Shown here: piece after piece, positions 43,120 to 51,753 of the stretch
Numbering within the stretch: the stretch's first letter is position 1
Layout: each line of letters opens with the position of its first letter
Source: PALSA-607 sp036501485
GTDB taxonomy: Bacteria; Actinomycetota; Actinomycetes; Acidothermales; Acidothermaceae
Direction: 5' to 3'
Assembly (NCBI GenBank): GCA_036501485.1
Contig: DASYAG010000066.1
Coordinates: 1 to 64,000 of the forward strand
Length of the DNA stretch: 64,000 nucleotides
Made by a program: the position numbers and the translations under genes
Notes under the pieces: model-generated
Seen by the model: the letters and a program-made list of their open reading frames with translations, nothing else
Told to the model about the DNA's origin: nothing
Database searches by the model: none

Positions 43120-43185
43120 CGGAGCTCGCGACCCCAGAATGCGGAGCTCGCGACCCCAGAATGCGGAGCTTGCGACCCCGGAATA
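43120..43185. repeat. three tandem copies of a 22-bp unit
   Basis: Units at 43120, 43142 and 43164 follow CGGAGCTCGCGACCCCAG(A)ATG. The first two are identical and the third has three changes. The array lies between the divergent kinase (start 43099) and YbjQ (start 43226) genes. It could be a regulator-binding array or a slippage product. Confidence 0.9.
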
Positions 43186-43212
43186 GGCAGGGTTCGGCCG
43201 ACGAACGTGCCC

Positions 43213-43218
43213 TACGCT
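43213..43218 (+). promoter_or_regulatory. candidate -10 box (TACGCT) of the YbjQ gene
   Basis: TACGCT ends seven bases before ATG 43226, compatible with a leaderless or very short leader; an AGG lies between and could also bind ribosomes. Confidence 0.4.
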
Positions 43219-43225
43219 AGGCGAC

Positions 43226-43546
43226 ATGCTGATCGTGACGACTAACGACATCCCGGGGTACCGGGTCGACGAGGTTCTCGGTGAGGTCTTCGGGCTCACC
43301 GTGCGGTCACGCAACGCCTTCAGCCAGATGGGCGCCGGCCTGAAGTCGATCCTCGGCGGCGAGCTGCGCGGCATGACCACAGCGCTCACCGAAAGCCGCA
43401 ACCAGGTGATGCAGCGGCTCATCGACGAGGCGACGGCACGAGGCGCGAACGCGATCCTCGCGATGCGGTTCGACACCTCCGAAATGGGCGGCGTCTGGAC
43501 CGAGATCTGCGCCTACGGAACGGCCGTTCGGGTCACAAAGCTCTAA
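43226..43546 (+). CDS. YbjQ/UPF0145 family protein
   Basis: 106 aa, the family's usual length. Signatures: VTTNDIPGYRV, the GEVFGLTVRSRN core, GGELRGMTTALTESRNQVMQRL, and GANAILAMRFDTSEM. YbjQ proteins form pentameric rings and are called putative heavy-metal-binding, but their role is not established. The last 14 bases overlap the convergent transporter gene. Confidence 0.92.
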   Translation: MLIVTTNDIPGYRVDEVLGEVFGLTVRSRNAFSQMGAGLKSILGGELRGMTTALTESRNQVMQRLIDEATARGANAILAMRFDTSEMGGVWTEICAYGTAVRVTKL

Positions 43547-44870
43547 TAGCGAAGGCCCGCACTGCGATCGTCAGCACCGCGGCGGCGACGAACGACAACA
43601 GTGATGCGCTCATCCAGGTCTGCGACGTGAAGTGAATGTCGCGCGCGACGCGGCCCCAAAACCCTGCCCAGCGTGGGATCACGCCGGGGTTGACGAGCTG
43701 GTACACGCAGAACCCGACGATCCAAGGCAACAACATCGACCATCTGGACGGCGCGCGCTCGGCGACGTCCCAACGCCGATGTCCGTGCAAGACGAAGTAG
43801 TCGACGACCAGGACGCCGAACAACGGCACGAAGACTGACCCGATCAAATACAAGAAGTTCTGGTAGTTGCTGATGTGAAACAGCAGTGCGAGCAAGGTCG
43901 CCGCGGTGCCGACAATGAAGGCAAGAACGCGCCGATCCCAATGCGGGCGCAGGTTCTGGGTACTCACCGCGGTGGAGTAGACGTCGCAGAAGGACTGGTC
44001 GATCTCCCGGATCGCGAGTACCGCGAACGCCGCTTTGCCGAGGAACACGGCGATGAACGCACCCCAGACGCCGTGGTTGGAGCCGTCACTGGCGCCCGGC
44101 ACGCTCAGGATCGCCACGATGCCCAGCGCGTAACACGCCGTCTGGGTGACGGTGTAGCCAACGAACGCTGCACTGAACGCCGTCCGCCCTGATTTTGAAT
44201 GGCGTGAGTAGTCGGCCGCGACCGGAACCCAGGAGATCGCGACAGCGAGCGCGGTATCGACTGCAGGCCAGAACTCGCGCCACGAACTGTGGGCGACCGG
44301 TGGAAGTGGGCGCCGCAGCAGTTGCACGAACAGGTAAACGACAACGATCACGACCGCGACGGTCACGTACTTGCGAAGCAGCCGGACGACGCCGAGCGGG
44401 CGAAGGGCCAGCGCGGTCGTGATGACGCCGGCGATCAGGACGTAGCCGTTTTGCGGGACTGATGGCCAGAGCTGGTGGGCGGCCGACGCGATGATGACGA
44501 TCTCGAAGGTGGCCCAGCCGAGGAGCTGCAAGATGTTCAGGCCGGTCGGCAGATACGAGAGGCGAGCGCCGAAGAGGCCGCGCAACAAGACCATCGCCGG
44601 CGATCCGGTGCGCGCGCCCGGGATCGCCGCCAGCCCGATCGCGGCTGCACCGAGCGCGGTGCCGACGAACGTCGCGAGCAGCGCCGCGGTGAGAGGCAGG
44701 CCCGGACTGCCGGTCCGAGGCTGCAACACGAAAAGCGCCGCTGTGAAGCCGAGCAGGCTGACGCCGAGGTTGCCCCAAAGCCCTACCTGATCGAAGAAGC
44801 CGAGCGCCTTGGCGGCTGGCTCATCGAGAGTGATCGGTGCCTCAGGGTGCGTCGACACGGTTGCCGTCAT
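43533..44870 (-). CDS. cytX: NCS1 permease, CytX type (predicted thiamine-precursor transporter)
   Basis: 445 aa, about twelve helices, of the purine-cytosine permease (NCS1) family: FFDQVGLWGNLGVSLLGF near the start, GATFE-like helix WATFEIVIIAS, WVPVAADYSRHSK, and a VDYFVLH end segment. The CytX subgroup is predicted to import the thiamine precursor hydroxymethylpyrimidine. That reading is backed here by a TPP riboswitch directly before the gene, whose 3' strand contains the GGGAG Shine-Dalgarno six bases from ATG 44870. No thi biosynthesis gene is in the window. It converges on YbjQ with a 14-nt overlap. Confidence 0.87.
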   Translation of the reverse strand: MTATVSTHPEAPITLDEPAAKALGFFDQVGLWGNLGVSLLGFTAALFVLQPRTGSPGLPLTAALLATFVGTALGAAAIGLAAIPGARTGSPAMVLLRGLFGARLSYLPTGLNILQLLGWATFEIVIIASAAHQLWPSVPQNGYVLIAGVITTALALRPLGVVRLLRKYVTVAVVIVVVYLFVQLLRRPLPPVAHSSWREFWPAVDTALAVAISWVPVAADYSRHSKSGRTAFSAAFVGYTVTQTACYALGIVAILSVPGASDGSNHGVWGAFIAVFLGKAAFAVLAIREIDQSFCDVYSTAVSTQNLRPHWDRRVLAFIVGTAATLLALLFHISNYQNFLYLIGSVFVPLFGVLVVDYFVLHGHRRWDVAERAPSRWSMLLPWIVGFCVYQLVNPGVIPRWAGFWGRVARDIHFTSQTWMSASLLSFVAAAVLTIAVRAFAIRAL

Positions 44871-44873
44871 TTG

Positions 44874-44977
44874 CTACTCCCTACGCCGGCATTACCCGGA
44901 CAGGTTCGAGCGGTCGGCAGCCCTACCGGAGAATTCCGGCCAGCCACCCTCTCAGCCCGGTTTTGCCCGAGCTCCCG
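44874..44977 (-). promoter_or_regulatory. TPP riboswitch (THI element) controlling cytX
   Basis: Minus-strand elements in order: GCTCGGG closing arm, the core CTGAGAGG (44948-44955), an extended P3 hairpin with GCCGGAATTCTCCGGT, then GAACCTG, CCGGGTAATGCCGG and GCGTAGGGAG (44877-44907), matching the conserved pyrophosphate-binding half of thiamine pyrophosphate aptamers. The terminal GGGAG is also the ribosome site of cytX. Ligand binding would close P1 and hide it, so control of translation initiation is inferred. No terminator hairpin fits between aptamer and ATG. Confidence 0.93.
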
Positions 44978-45079
44978 CGGTGTGCGGCTGCCAGCGTACG
45001 CGCCGGCAGCGCTTCGCCACGACGAGCCTCGGCTCGGTGGTCCGAGGTCGGTGTGGTCTCGCGGTGTCAGAATCGCCGT

Positions 45080-46252
45080 GTGCCCGCTTTGCGCGTTCTC
45101 GTCTTGCACAACCGGTATCGATCCGATCAACCGTCAGGTGAGAACGTGGTGGTCGACCTCGAGATCGAACTTCTGCGCGAGGCGGGCGTTGAGGTCGTCG
45201 ACTACCAGCGCTCGAGCGACGAGATCGCCGGCTACTCGCCGCGACAGCGAGTCGCCCTGGCGACGCGGCCAATCTATGCGAAGGATTCCGTCGCTGCCGT
45301 TACGCAGCTCATAAAAGAGCACCGGCCCGACCTCGTCCACTTGCACAACCCTTACCCGCTGCTCTCACCCGCGGTGCTGCAAGCGGCGCGCACGCTGGGG
45401 GTTGCCACAGTGCTGACCGCGCACAATTACCGGCTGGTGTGTGCAAAGGGCACCTTCTTTCGCGACGGTCAGCGCTGTCATGACTGCGAGGGCAAGGTGC
45501 TGCCGTGGCCGGCCGTGACGCACGCGTGCTACCGCGGGTCGCGAGCGCAGAGCGTCGTCATGGGCACAGCGCTGGTTGTGCACCGGCGCACTTGGCACGG
45601 CGCCGACCGTTTCATCGCGCTGACGCCGGCGATGGCCGATTTTCTGACCCACAGCGGCGCGCCCGCGGATCGGGTCGTCGTCAAACCCAACACGGTCCGC
45701 GACCCAGGTCCGGTCCAATCCGGTGTTCGCAAAGGCTTCGTCTTTGCCGGCCGGCTGTCGAGGGAAAAAGGTGTGGATCTGCTGATGGAAGCCTGGGACC
45801 AACATCCGGTCGGTTCCCTCGGCACGCTGCACATCGTCGGTGAGGGCGAGCTGCGGAGCCAGGTCGCTGCGTTCGCCGACCGACGCGGGGACGTGCAACA
45901 CGATGGCGTCCGCGACCGCGGCGAGCTACAACAGTTGCTCTCGACAGCGGCCGTTGCGGTTGTGCCGTCTCGTTGGGACGAGATCTGCCCGATGATCGTG
46001 CTTGAGGCCTTGTCACACGGCTGCCCGGTTCTCGCGACAGCTCGCGGCGGCTTGCCGTATCTGGTCGGCTCCGGTGGATGGGTCGTCGACGACACCGTCG
46101 GCGCGCTGTCGGCCGGACTCACGCAAGCAGCGGGCGAGGCTCTCGATCGGACGTCGGCAGCGCGGGCCAGGTACACGGAAGAATTTGCACCCAAGCCGAC
46201 GATCGCTCGGTTGATCGAGGCCTATGAAGGCGCCCGGTCGGCAGGTACGTGA
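45080..46252 (+). CDS. GT4 family glycosyltransferase
   Basis: 390 aa from GTG 45080 (TTG 45089 possible; no good ribosome site). GT-B fold with N-terminal LRVLVLHNRYRS, VHLHNPYP and LTAHNYRLVC, then C-terminal FVFAGRLSREKGVDLLMEAW, IVGEGELR, and the nucleotide-sugar binding loop PSRWDEICPMIVLEAL. A Cys cluster RCHDCEGKVLPWPAVTHAC sits mid-protein, as in several capsule glycosyltransferases. It transfers a sugar to the growing exopolysaccharide repeat at the inner membrane face. It is the first gene of the plus-strand arm and overlaps the next by one base. Confidence 0.88.
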   Translation: MPALRVLVLHNRYRSDQPSGENVVVDLEIELLREAGVEVVDYQRSSDEIAGYSPRQRVALATRPIYAKDSVAAVTQLIKEHRPDLVHLHNPYPLLSPAVLQAARTLGVATVLTAHNYRLVCAKGTFFRDGQRCHDCEGKVLPWPAVTHACYRGSRAQSVVMGTALVVHRRTWHGADRFIALTPAMADFLTHSGAPADRVVVKPNTVRDPGPVQSGVRKGFVFAGRLSREKGVDLLMEAWDQHPVGSLGTLHIVGEGELRSQVAAFADRRGDVQHDGVRDRGELQQLLSTAAVAVVPSRWDEICPMIVLEALSHGCPVLATARGGLPYLVGSGGWVVDDTVGALSAGLTQAAGEALDRTSAARARYTEEFAPKPTIARLIEAYEGARSAGT

Positions 46253-48240
46253 TGACGGACTCGACCAATGTCGTCGCGATACTGACGAGCCACAATCGCC
46301 GGGCGCAGACCATCGATTGCCTACTTGCGTTCTTCGCCCAAACGATCGACGGCGTCGCGCTGCGTGCTGTCCTGGTCGATGACGGCAGTAGCGACGGCAC
46401 CGCCGATGCCGTGGCCGCCGAGTTTGCGCGGTGCACGGTGCTGCGGGGCGACGGTACCCTGTATTGGGCGAGAGGCATGGCTACGGCTGAGGCCGAAGCT
46501 CTGCGTCGCACGCCCGATTACATATTGTGGCTCAACGACGATGTCACGTTGGCGCCAACGGCGGTCAGCACACTCATCAACATTGCTACCGATGTAACTG
46601 CCACCGATGTATCGAGACCACTCGTCGTCTCAGGCGCTCTCGTTGACCCGGTGACAGGCGATGACAGCTACGGCGCGATGCGCCGGATCGACTGGCACCC
46701 GATGCGCTACGCGTTAGTGCATCCGAACGGGAGCATCCAAGACGCAGACACGTGCAACGGGAATGTCCTTCTGGTGCCTGCGGGAACGCTGCGGTCTGTT
46801 GGCGGAATCGATGGTGGCTTCGAACACGGCTACGCCGACTTCGACTACGGGCTGCGGGTGCGCAAGGCTGGCGGTCGCGTGGTTCTGTCGCCAGCGCCGG
46901 TCGGCACTTGCCGAGAGAACACCTCGTTCGAGGCTCGAGCCCGGACGGCAGGAACGATTCGCGAACGGCTGCGGGTACTCGGTGACGTCAAGGGCCGCCC
47001 ATGGCGTTCGGAAGTGCGCTACTTGCGGCGTCACGCCGGCTTGTGGTGGCCGGCCGTGTTCGCGATCCCGTATCTCAAGGCCGTTGGATCAGTTCGCCAC
47101 CGAACCTCCGCGAGCGGCCACTCGAAACGAACCGTGGTGATGCTCGAAGGCACCGCATCGGACTATCGCGCACCGCTCTACCGCGAACTCATCGACCGAC
47201 TCGACGCACCGTTCGTCCTCGGCGCCGACACCGCGTCGCCGTCCATTGAGGTAGCTGTGTCGACCGCCGGAGGACGGTTTGTGAAACTGCCAGCCCGTCG
47301 CCGCGCAGGTGTCTGGACCCACGCCGACGGCTTCGAAGATACGACTTCGGTCGTGGTGTTCACTCGGTCGTTCTCGTTTCTTAGACGCGAGCGACCCTCG
47401 ACGATCGTGGTCACCGAGATGGGCCTGCGGGCCGCACAGGCTGCGTTGTACAAGCTGCTTCATCCGCGAGTCAGGCTGGTCATATGGGCTCGGCTCTCGG
47501 AGCGCTCAGAGAAGGGTCGTTCGCTCGCCCGACTTCAGTTGCGACGTGTGCTGGCCCGCTTTGCGACGGCAGTGATCGTCAACGGACCCTCCGGAGCTCG
47601 CTATTGCGAAGACCTCGGCGCTTCGCCGACCAAGATCGTGGTCATCCCGCAAGTCTCGGCAATACCCGGCGCCACCGCGACCGAGCTCAAGAACCGACGG
47701 CGCAGTAACGGACTACCTACGTTCCTTTACGTCGGACAGCTCGTGCCACGCAAGGGCGTTGATCTCCTCATCAAGGCAGTGGCCGGGGCAGCGCTCCCGT
47801 TGCACTTGCGAATCATCGGCAGCGGACCGCAGCTCGCGGAACTCAAAGACCTGAGTAACACGCTTGGGACCTCTACGGACTTCGTCGACTGGATCAACGA
47901 TCCAGACGAGCTACGGCGCGAATACCTCCACGCCGATTACTTCGTGTTGCCGTCGCTCGCCGATGAGTGGGGTCTCGTGGTCGTCGAAGCGCTGAGCCAA
48001 GGCACACCCGTCGTAGGCAGCATCTACTCCGAAGCTGTGGCCTCACTTGTTGTGCCCGGACTCAATGGCTTCTCATTTGCACCCGATGACCACGCACTGT
48101 TGGTATCCGCTCTCGACGACGCCACGCGACTCAGCGCCGAGGACTGGCAACATGCGAGCGCTGCCGCGGCTCACTCCGTAGAAACAATCACGGTCGCAAC
48201 CACCGCCGAACGATTCCGCGCTGTCGTGGCCGGGCCATGA
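46252..48240 (+). CDS. bifunctional glycosyltransferase: GT2 + GT4 fusion
   Basis: 662 aa. Residues ~5-275 are a GT-A/GT2 domain with VAILTSHNRR, VDDGSSDGTAD, the metal-binding LWLNDDVTL, and GGIDGGFEHGYADFDYGLR. Residues ~290-660 are a GT-B/GT4 domain with VVMLEGTASDYRAPLYREL, FLYVGQLVPRKGVDLLIKAV, and PSLADEWGLVVVEALSQG. Two successive sugar additions by one polypeptide are likely. ATG 46252 overlaps the previous stop by one base with AGGT upstream. It is coupled to the flippase by ATGA. Confidence 0.88.
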   Translation: MTDSTNVVAILTSHNRRAQTIDCLLAFFAQTIDGVALRAVLVDDGSSDGTADAVAAEFARCTVLRGDGTLYWARGMATAEAEALRRTPDYILWLNDDVTLAPTAVSTLINIATDVTATDVSRPLVVSGALVDPVTGDDSYGAMRRIDWHPMRYALVHPNGSIQDADTCNGNVLLVPAGTLRSVGGIDGGFEHGYADFDYGLRVRKAGGRVVLSPAPVGTCRENTSFEARARTAGTIRERLRVLGDVKGRPWRSEVRYLRRHAGLWWPAVFAIPYLKAVGSVRHRTSASGHSKRTVVMLEGTASDYRAPLYRELIDRLDAPFVLGADTASPSIEVAVSTAGGRFVKLPARRRAGVWTHADGFEDTTSVVVFTRSFSFLRRERPSTIVVTEMGLRAAQAALYKLLHPRVRLVIWARLSERSEKGRSLARLQLRRVLARFATAVIVNGPSGARYCEDLGASPTKIVVIPQVSAIPGATATELKNRRRSNGLPTFLYVGQLVPRKGVDLLIKAVAGAALPLHLRIIGSGPQLAELKDLSNTLGTSTDFVDWINDPDELRREYLHADYFVLPSLADEWGLVVVEALSQGTPVVGSIYSEAVASLVVPGLNGFSFAPDDHALLVSALDDATRLSAEDWQHASAAAAHSVETITVATTAERFRAVVAGP

Positions 48241-49646
48241 GATCGTCGAGTATGGCCGCATCGGTCGACACACCAGCAGGCGCAACGACTGTCCGTCGAT
48301 ATCAGATTCGCCGGACAGCAGTTGCCACCGTCGGCGCTCGGATAGCAGCAATCGGCGCGTCGCTCATCGCCGTCCGATTGATCCTGCACACCGTGGGCGC
48401 AGAACGCTTCGGGCTGTGGACGGCTATCAATGCGTCGATCGCGCTGTTGAGCTTCGCCGATCTCGGTATTGGCAACAGCCTGCTCACGGCGCTGAGCAGA
48501 AGTCGAGCACGTGATGACACTGCGTCGGTTACCAAGCTCGTTTCAAGCGCGACCTACGCGTTCGCTGCTATCGCGGCCGTCTTGACGGTCATTCTCATCG
48601 TGCTCTTCGCGGCAGTGAACTGGGCGAATGTGTTTCGGGTTAACGGAACGATCGCGGCGCGAGACGCTGACTCGACCTTCCTGGTCGTCGGCCTGTCATT
48701 GGTGGCGGCGCTGCCATTAACGATCATCGCGAAACTCCAGCTTGCCTACCAACAGGGCTACCGGACTCAGCTCTGGACGATCGTTGGTCAGGCGGCTGCA
48801 CTGCTGAGCCTCGTTCTTGCGGTGCGGGCGCACGCGTCACTGCCGGTACTCGCCGCGTGTGTGCTCTTCGTTCCGGTTGCGGCACAACTTGTCAACGCGT
48901 TGCTGTCGTTTGGCCGAGAGCACGCTGCTCTGGTGCCAAGACGCTCACTCGTCGACGCCGCAACGACTCGTGCATTGCTCGCGACCGGCTTACTCTTTTT
49001 GTTCCTTCAACTGTCCTGGACGGTGGCATTCGCGTCGGACAATCTCATCATCGACCGGATTCTTGGAGCCAATGCGGTGGCCGGCTACGCCATTCCGTAT
49101 CAGGGCTTTTCGGCAATCGCGACGTTGGCTGCGCTTCCCCTTGGAGCGCTGTGGCCGGCCTACACCGATGCAGCCACTCGTCACGACCTTGACTGGTTAC
49201 GCCGGCGAGTTCGACGAACCATCGTTGGTATGGCAGTCATCGGAATCGCGCTCGGCGCTCTTTCCTTGCTGATGGCGCGCCCCCTACTTGGTCTGTGGGT
49301 CGGGCACAGTACGCACTACAGCACGTCGTTGCTCTTGGGGTTCGCCCTTTGGATCCCGGTCTTCTGCGTCGGCAACGCGGTCGCGGTGTACCTCAACGCC
49401 ATGGGCGTTGTGCGCTTCCAAGTCGTGACGGTCTCGGTCATGGTGGTGGCGAACCTCGCATTGAGCATCGCGCTTGTGCGCGCGTGGGGGCCGGCTGGCG
49501 CGATTTATGGGTCGCTGATTTCTTACACTCTCTTCGTGGCTATCCCGTGCGCGTGGTACTTGCCCCGGCATCTACACAGTCTCGGTGCAGCGTCAGGTCA
49601 GATCGAAGCGGCGGTATCACAGGCGTCCAGCAGTCCCACTCCGTAA
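48237..49646 (+). CDS. polysaccharide flippase (Wzx/MATE-like)
   Basis: 469 aa, about 12-14 helices of the oligosaccharidyl-lipid flippase superfamily. It begins with a basic cytoplasmic tail, then RLILHTVGAERFGLWTAINAS and SFADLGIGNSL, the typical first two helices. It would move lipid-linked repeat units across the membrane. It starts inside the GT2-GT4 stop (ATGA). Its 3' end overlaps the opposite-strand glycosyltransferase by 49 nt. No Wzy polymerase or Wzz is seen. Confidence 0.85.
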   Translation: MRSSSMAASVDTPAGATTVRRYQIRRTAVATVGARIAAIGASLIAVRLILHTVGAERFGLWTAINASIALLSFADLGIGNSLLTALSRSRARDDTASVTKLVSSATYAFAAIAAVLTVILIVLFAAVNWANVFRVNGTIAARDADSTFLVVGLSLVAALPLTIIAKLQLAYQQGYRTQLWTIVGQAAALLSLVLAVRAHASLPVLAACVLFVPVAAQLVNALLSFGREHAALVPRRSLVDAATTRALLATGLLFLFLQLSWTVAFASDNLIIDRILGANAVAGYAIPYQGFSAIATLAALPLGALWPAYTDAATRHDLDWLRRRVRRTIVGMAVIGIALGALSLLMARPLLGLWVGHSTHYSTSLLLGFALWIPVFCVGNAVAVYLNAMGVVRFQVVTVSVMVVANLALSIALVRAWGPAGAIYGSLISYTLFVAIPCAWYLPRHLHSLGAASGQIEAAVSQASSSPTP

Positions 49647-50848
49647 ATCTCTGTTCGCTCTCGCGCGCGCTCTTGCGCGGCCTGCGTCGCTTTCGGACTC
49701 GGGGCCTGTGCTGATGCCCACATCGACTGGAGCATCTTCGCCAGCGAACCGGCACTCTCGACATCGAAAAAGCAAGCGCCGAACTCAGCCGCTTGCTCGC
49801 GGTGAACAGGAATGTCGGAACAGAGCAAGGGTGTTCCCAGCGCCTTCGCATCTTCGATCGAGGTGTTCCACCCCTCGTAACGCGATGGCTGAAGCAATAA
49901 AGATGCCGAGCGCATCAGGGCGATGAAGTGGGCATAGGGCACCTGGCCGAGCACGATGACCTGACCGCTGAGACCGGCCTTCGCGATCCGCTGCAGCAGG
50001 TCTGATACATAGCGGTTCGCCGGGTCGCGGTTGTCAGCCGGTAGCCCGGTCATCACGACGGGAATGGCGACTCCCGCATTCGAAGCCTCCGCCACCGCAT
50101 CGACTACGAGGCCGTGATTCTTGTGCTGCCAGAATTGATTTGCCACCAGCACGAAGCGGGGCGGTAGGTGGTACAGGCTGCGGACGGCATCCGCATCCGT
50201 GTTCGCATCACCGTTCGCATCACCGCTCGCATCACTGGCCGCAGTCGCGAACGCCAGCGCAGATGGGAAGGGCAACACCCTTAGCTTCGATGACTGCATC
50301 GGGTAGATCGCGCGGAATTGCTCGGCCATCGCGTCGCTCGACACCAAGACGACATGGCAGCGGGCCGCCACCTTGGCATACGTGCGATCACGGTCCGCTC
50401 GTTCGGCAGCAGAGAAGAACTCAGGCATCGCACGGTGCTGAAAGTCAGCGATCCATCCAACGCTGCCGGCCAGCCGCGGCCGCAGCGGCGCCGACATCAA
50501 TGGCAGCACGGCGTCCGGCTTGCGAGTCCGTAGATATGCAAGCGGATCTATCGCGTCGGGCAGCGACAGTGCTCGTCTTATCTTCCGGTCCGTCGCCGAG
50601 CGTGATTCGCCCCAGCTCCGAGACTGGCCCGACTTCGCGCTCGATGGTGCGAGGTCGACGACCTCGATGCCGAGTTCGGTAAGGGTGGCGTCGCCCGCCT
50701 GCACGCGTCGCGATACGAAGAGGACCGATCGATCCGAGGCTGCGGCGCAAGCAGAGATCGACCGGGCCATCATCCGACTGACCTGCCCACCCGCCGTCCA
50801 ATCATCGCCGCCCGCATCGACGACGGCGATGCAACTGGCCTTCGTCAT
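49598..50848 (-). CDS. glycosyltransferase, GT4/GT1 type
   Basis: 416 aa from ATG 50848, which overlaps the epimerase stop (ATGA); an upstream in-frame ATG at 50860 is less likely. The C-terminal half holds FVLVANQFWQHKNHGLVVDAV, VVMTGLPAD, and the donor loop LLQPSRYEGWNTSIEDAKALG. The N-terminal half has SVGWIADFQHRAMPEFFS. An Asp/Ala-rich insert (DASGDANGDANTDADA, coded by short DNA repeats at ~50189-50236) lies mid-protein. It is part of the minus-strand arm of the exopolysaccharide locus. Confidence 0.85.
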   Translation of the reverse strand: MTKASCIAVVDAGGDDWTAGGQVSRMMARSISACAAASDRSVLFVSRRVQAGDATLTELGIEVVDLAPSSAKSGQSRSWGESRSATDRKIRRALSLPDAIDPLAYLRTRKPDAVLPLMSAPLRPRLAGSVGWIADFQHRAMPEFFSAAERADRDRTYAKVAARCHVVLVSSDAMAEQFRAIYPMQSSKLRVLPFPSALAFATAASDASGDANGDANTDADAVRSLYHLPPRFVLVANQFWQHKNHGLVVDAVAEASNAGVAIPVVMTGLPADNRDPANRYVSDLLQRIAKAGLSGQVIVLGQVPYAHFIALMRSASLLLQPSRYEGWNTSIEDAKALGTPLLCSDIPVHREQAAEFGACFFDVESAGSLAKMLQSMWASAQAPSPKATQAAQERARERTEIYGVGLLDACDTAASI

Positions 50849-51753
50849 GTGGTCGACCATGCCGCGACGCAGGCAGCGACAGCGGCGGCCAACGTGCGCG
50901 GCTGCCACTGCGGCAACAACGCGCGCAGCGTACTGATGTCGGCCTGCCAGTGATCGGGATCTCCAGTGGTCTGCTTGTCGAGAAAGCGAACCGCCTTGTC
51001 CGATGCCGCTGCGGCTACGACATCGCTCGCCGCCTGGCCGACTGTCGAGCGATCGCCCGAAGCGATGTTCACAACCCCAGGGTTGCGGGTGATCTCACAC
51101 AGCGAGACAACCGCGACCGCAACGTCGTCTACGTGAAGGTAGTCACGCGACGAACTGCTTGATCCGGTCAGGACGACCTCGTCAGTGTCTGCGGAGCTGA
51201 GCTGGCGGTAGATCTCCCATATGAGGAGTCGCCGCTGGCCAGGTCCAAGCACCGAGAAGAGCCGGCACGCGAGCACGTCGATTCCGAAACACGAGGCGTA
51301 CTGCTGCCCGAGTGTTTCTGCCATGGCCTTCGCGTATCCGTACGGTGAGAGGGGCTGCGCGGGCGCCGTCTCGGCCACCGGCAACGTCGCGGGCTGGCCG
51401 TATACGGCGGCGCTCGACAAGAGAACCGCTCTAGCTGGGATGCCAGTCCGACGAACCGCATCGAGCACGTTTGCCCAACTCATCAGCCCGGTTCGAAGGT
51501 TAGGCACCGGCGACAGGAATGAGTCGCCGACCGAGGCCGGCCCGGCCGCGTGGATCACAGCATCGGGTTCGTACTTGGCCACGATGTCAGTGAGGTCATC
51601 GTCGACCACATCGACGCAATGGTGGGCACCTTGCCAACCGGCTGCCGGCTGCGCCGACCGACTGAGTCCGATCAGCTCGTGCCCGCGCGCGGCAGCTGCG
51701 GCACCCAGCGCTTGGCCGAGAAATCCGCGGCTGCCGGTGATCAGCATCTTCAT
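50845..51753 (-). CDS. NAD-dependent epimerase/dehydratase (sugar-nucleotide SDR)
   Basis: 302 aa extended SDR. Cofactor loop GSRGFLG, HAAGPASVG, the active-site LLSSAAVYGQ, and Tyr-Lys in YGYAKAMAE. Sugar binding segment LDKQTTGDPDHWQADIS near the end resembles GDP-mannose/UDP-hexose family members, but the substrate is not assignable. It provides an activated sugar for the locus. ATG 51753 is coupled to the acyltransferase stop (ATGA), and its own stop to the next glycosyltransferase. Confidence 0.87.
   Translation of the reverse strand: MKMLITGSRGFLGQALGAAAAARGHELIGLSRSAQPAAGWQGAHHCVDVVDDDLTDIVAKYEPDAVIHAAGPASVGDSFLSPVPNLRTGLMSWANVLDAVRRTGIPARAVLLSSAAVYGQPATLPVAETAPAQPLSPYGYAKAMAETLGQQYASCFGIDVLACRLFSVLGPGQRRLLIWEIYRQLSSADTDEVVLTGSSSSSRDYLHVDDVAVAVVSLCEITRNPGVVNIASGDRSTVGQAASDVVAAAASDKAVRFLDKQTTGDPDHWQADISTLRALLPQWQPRTLAAAVAACVAAWSTT

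Noticed and set aside
50189..50236. Short DNA repeats (GCATC-type) as a regulatory array
   Set aside because: They lie inside a glycosyltransferase and encode an Asp/Ala-rich linker; explained by slippage in coding DNA.
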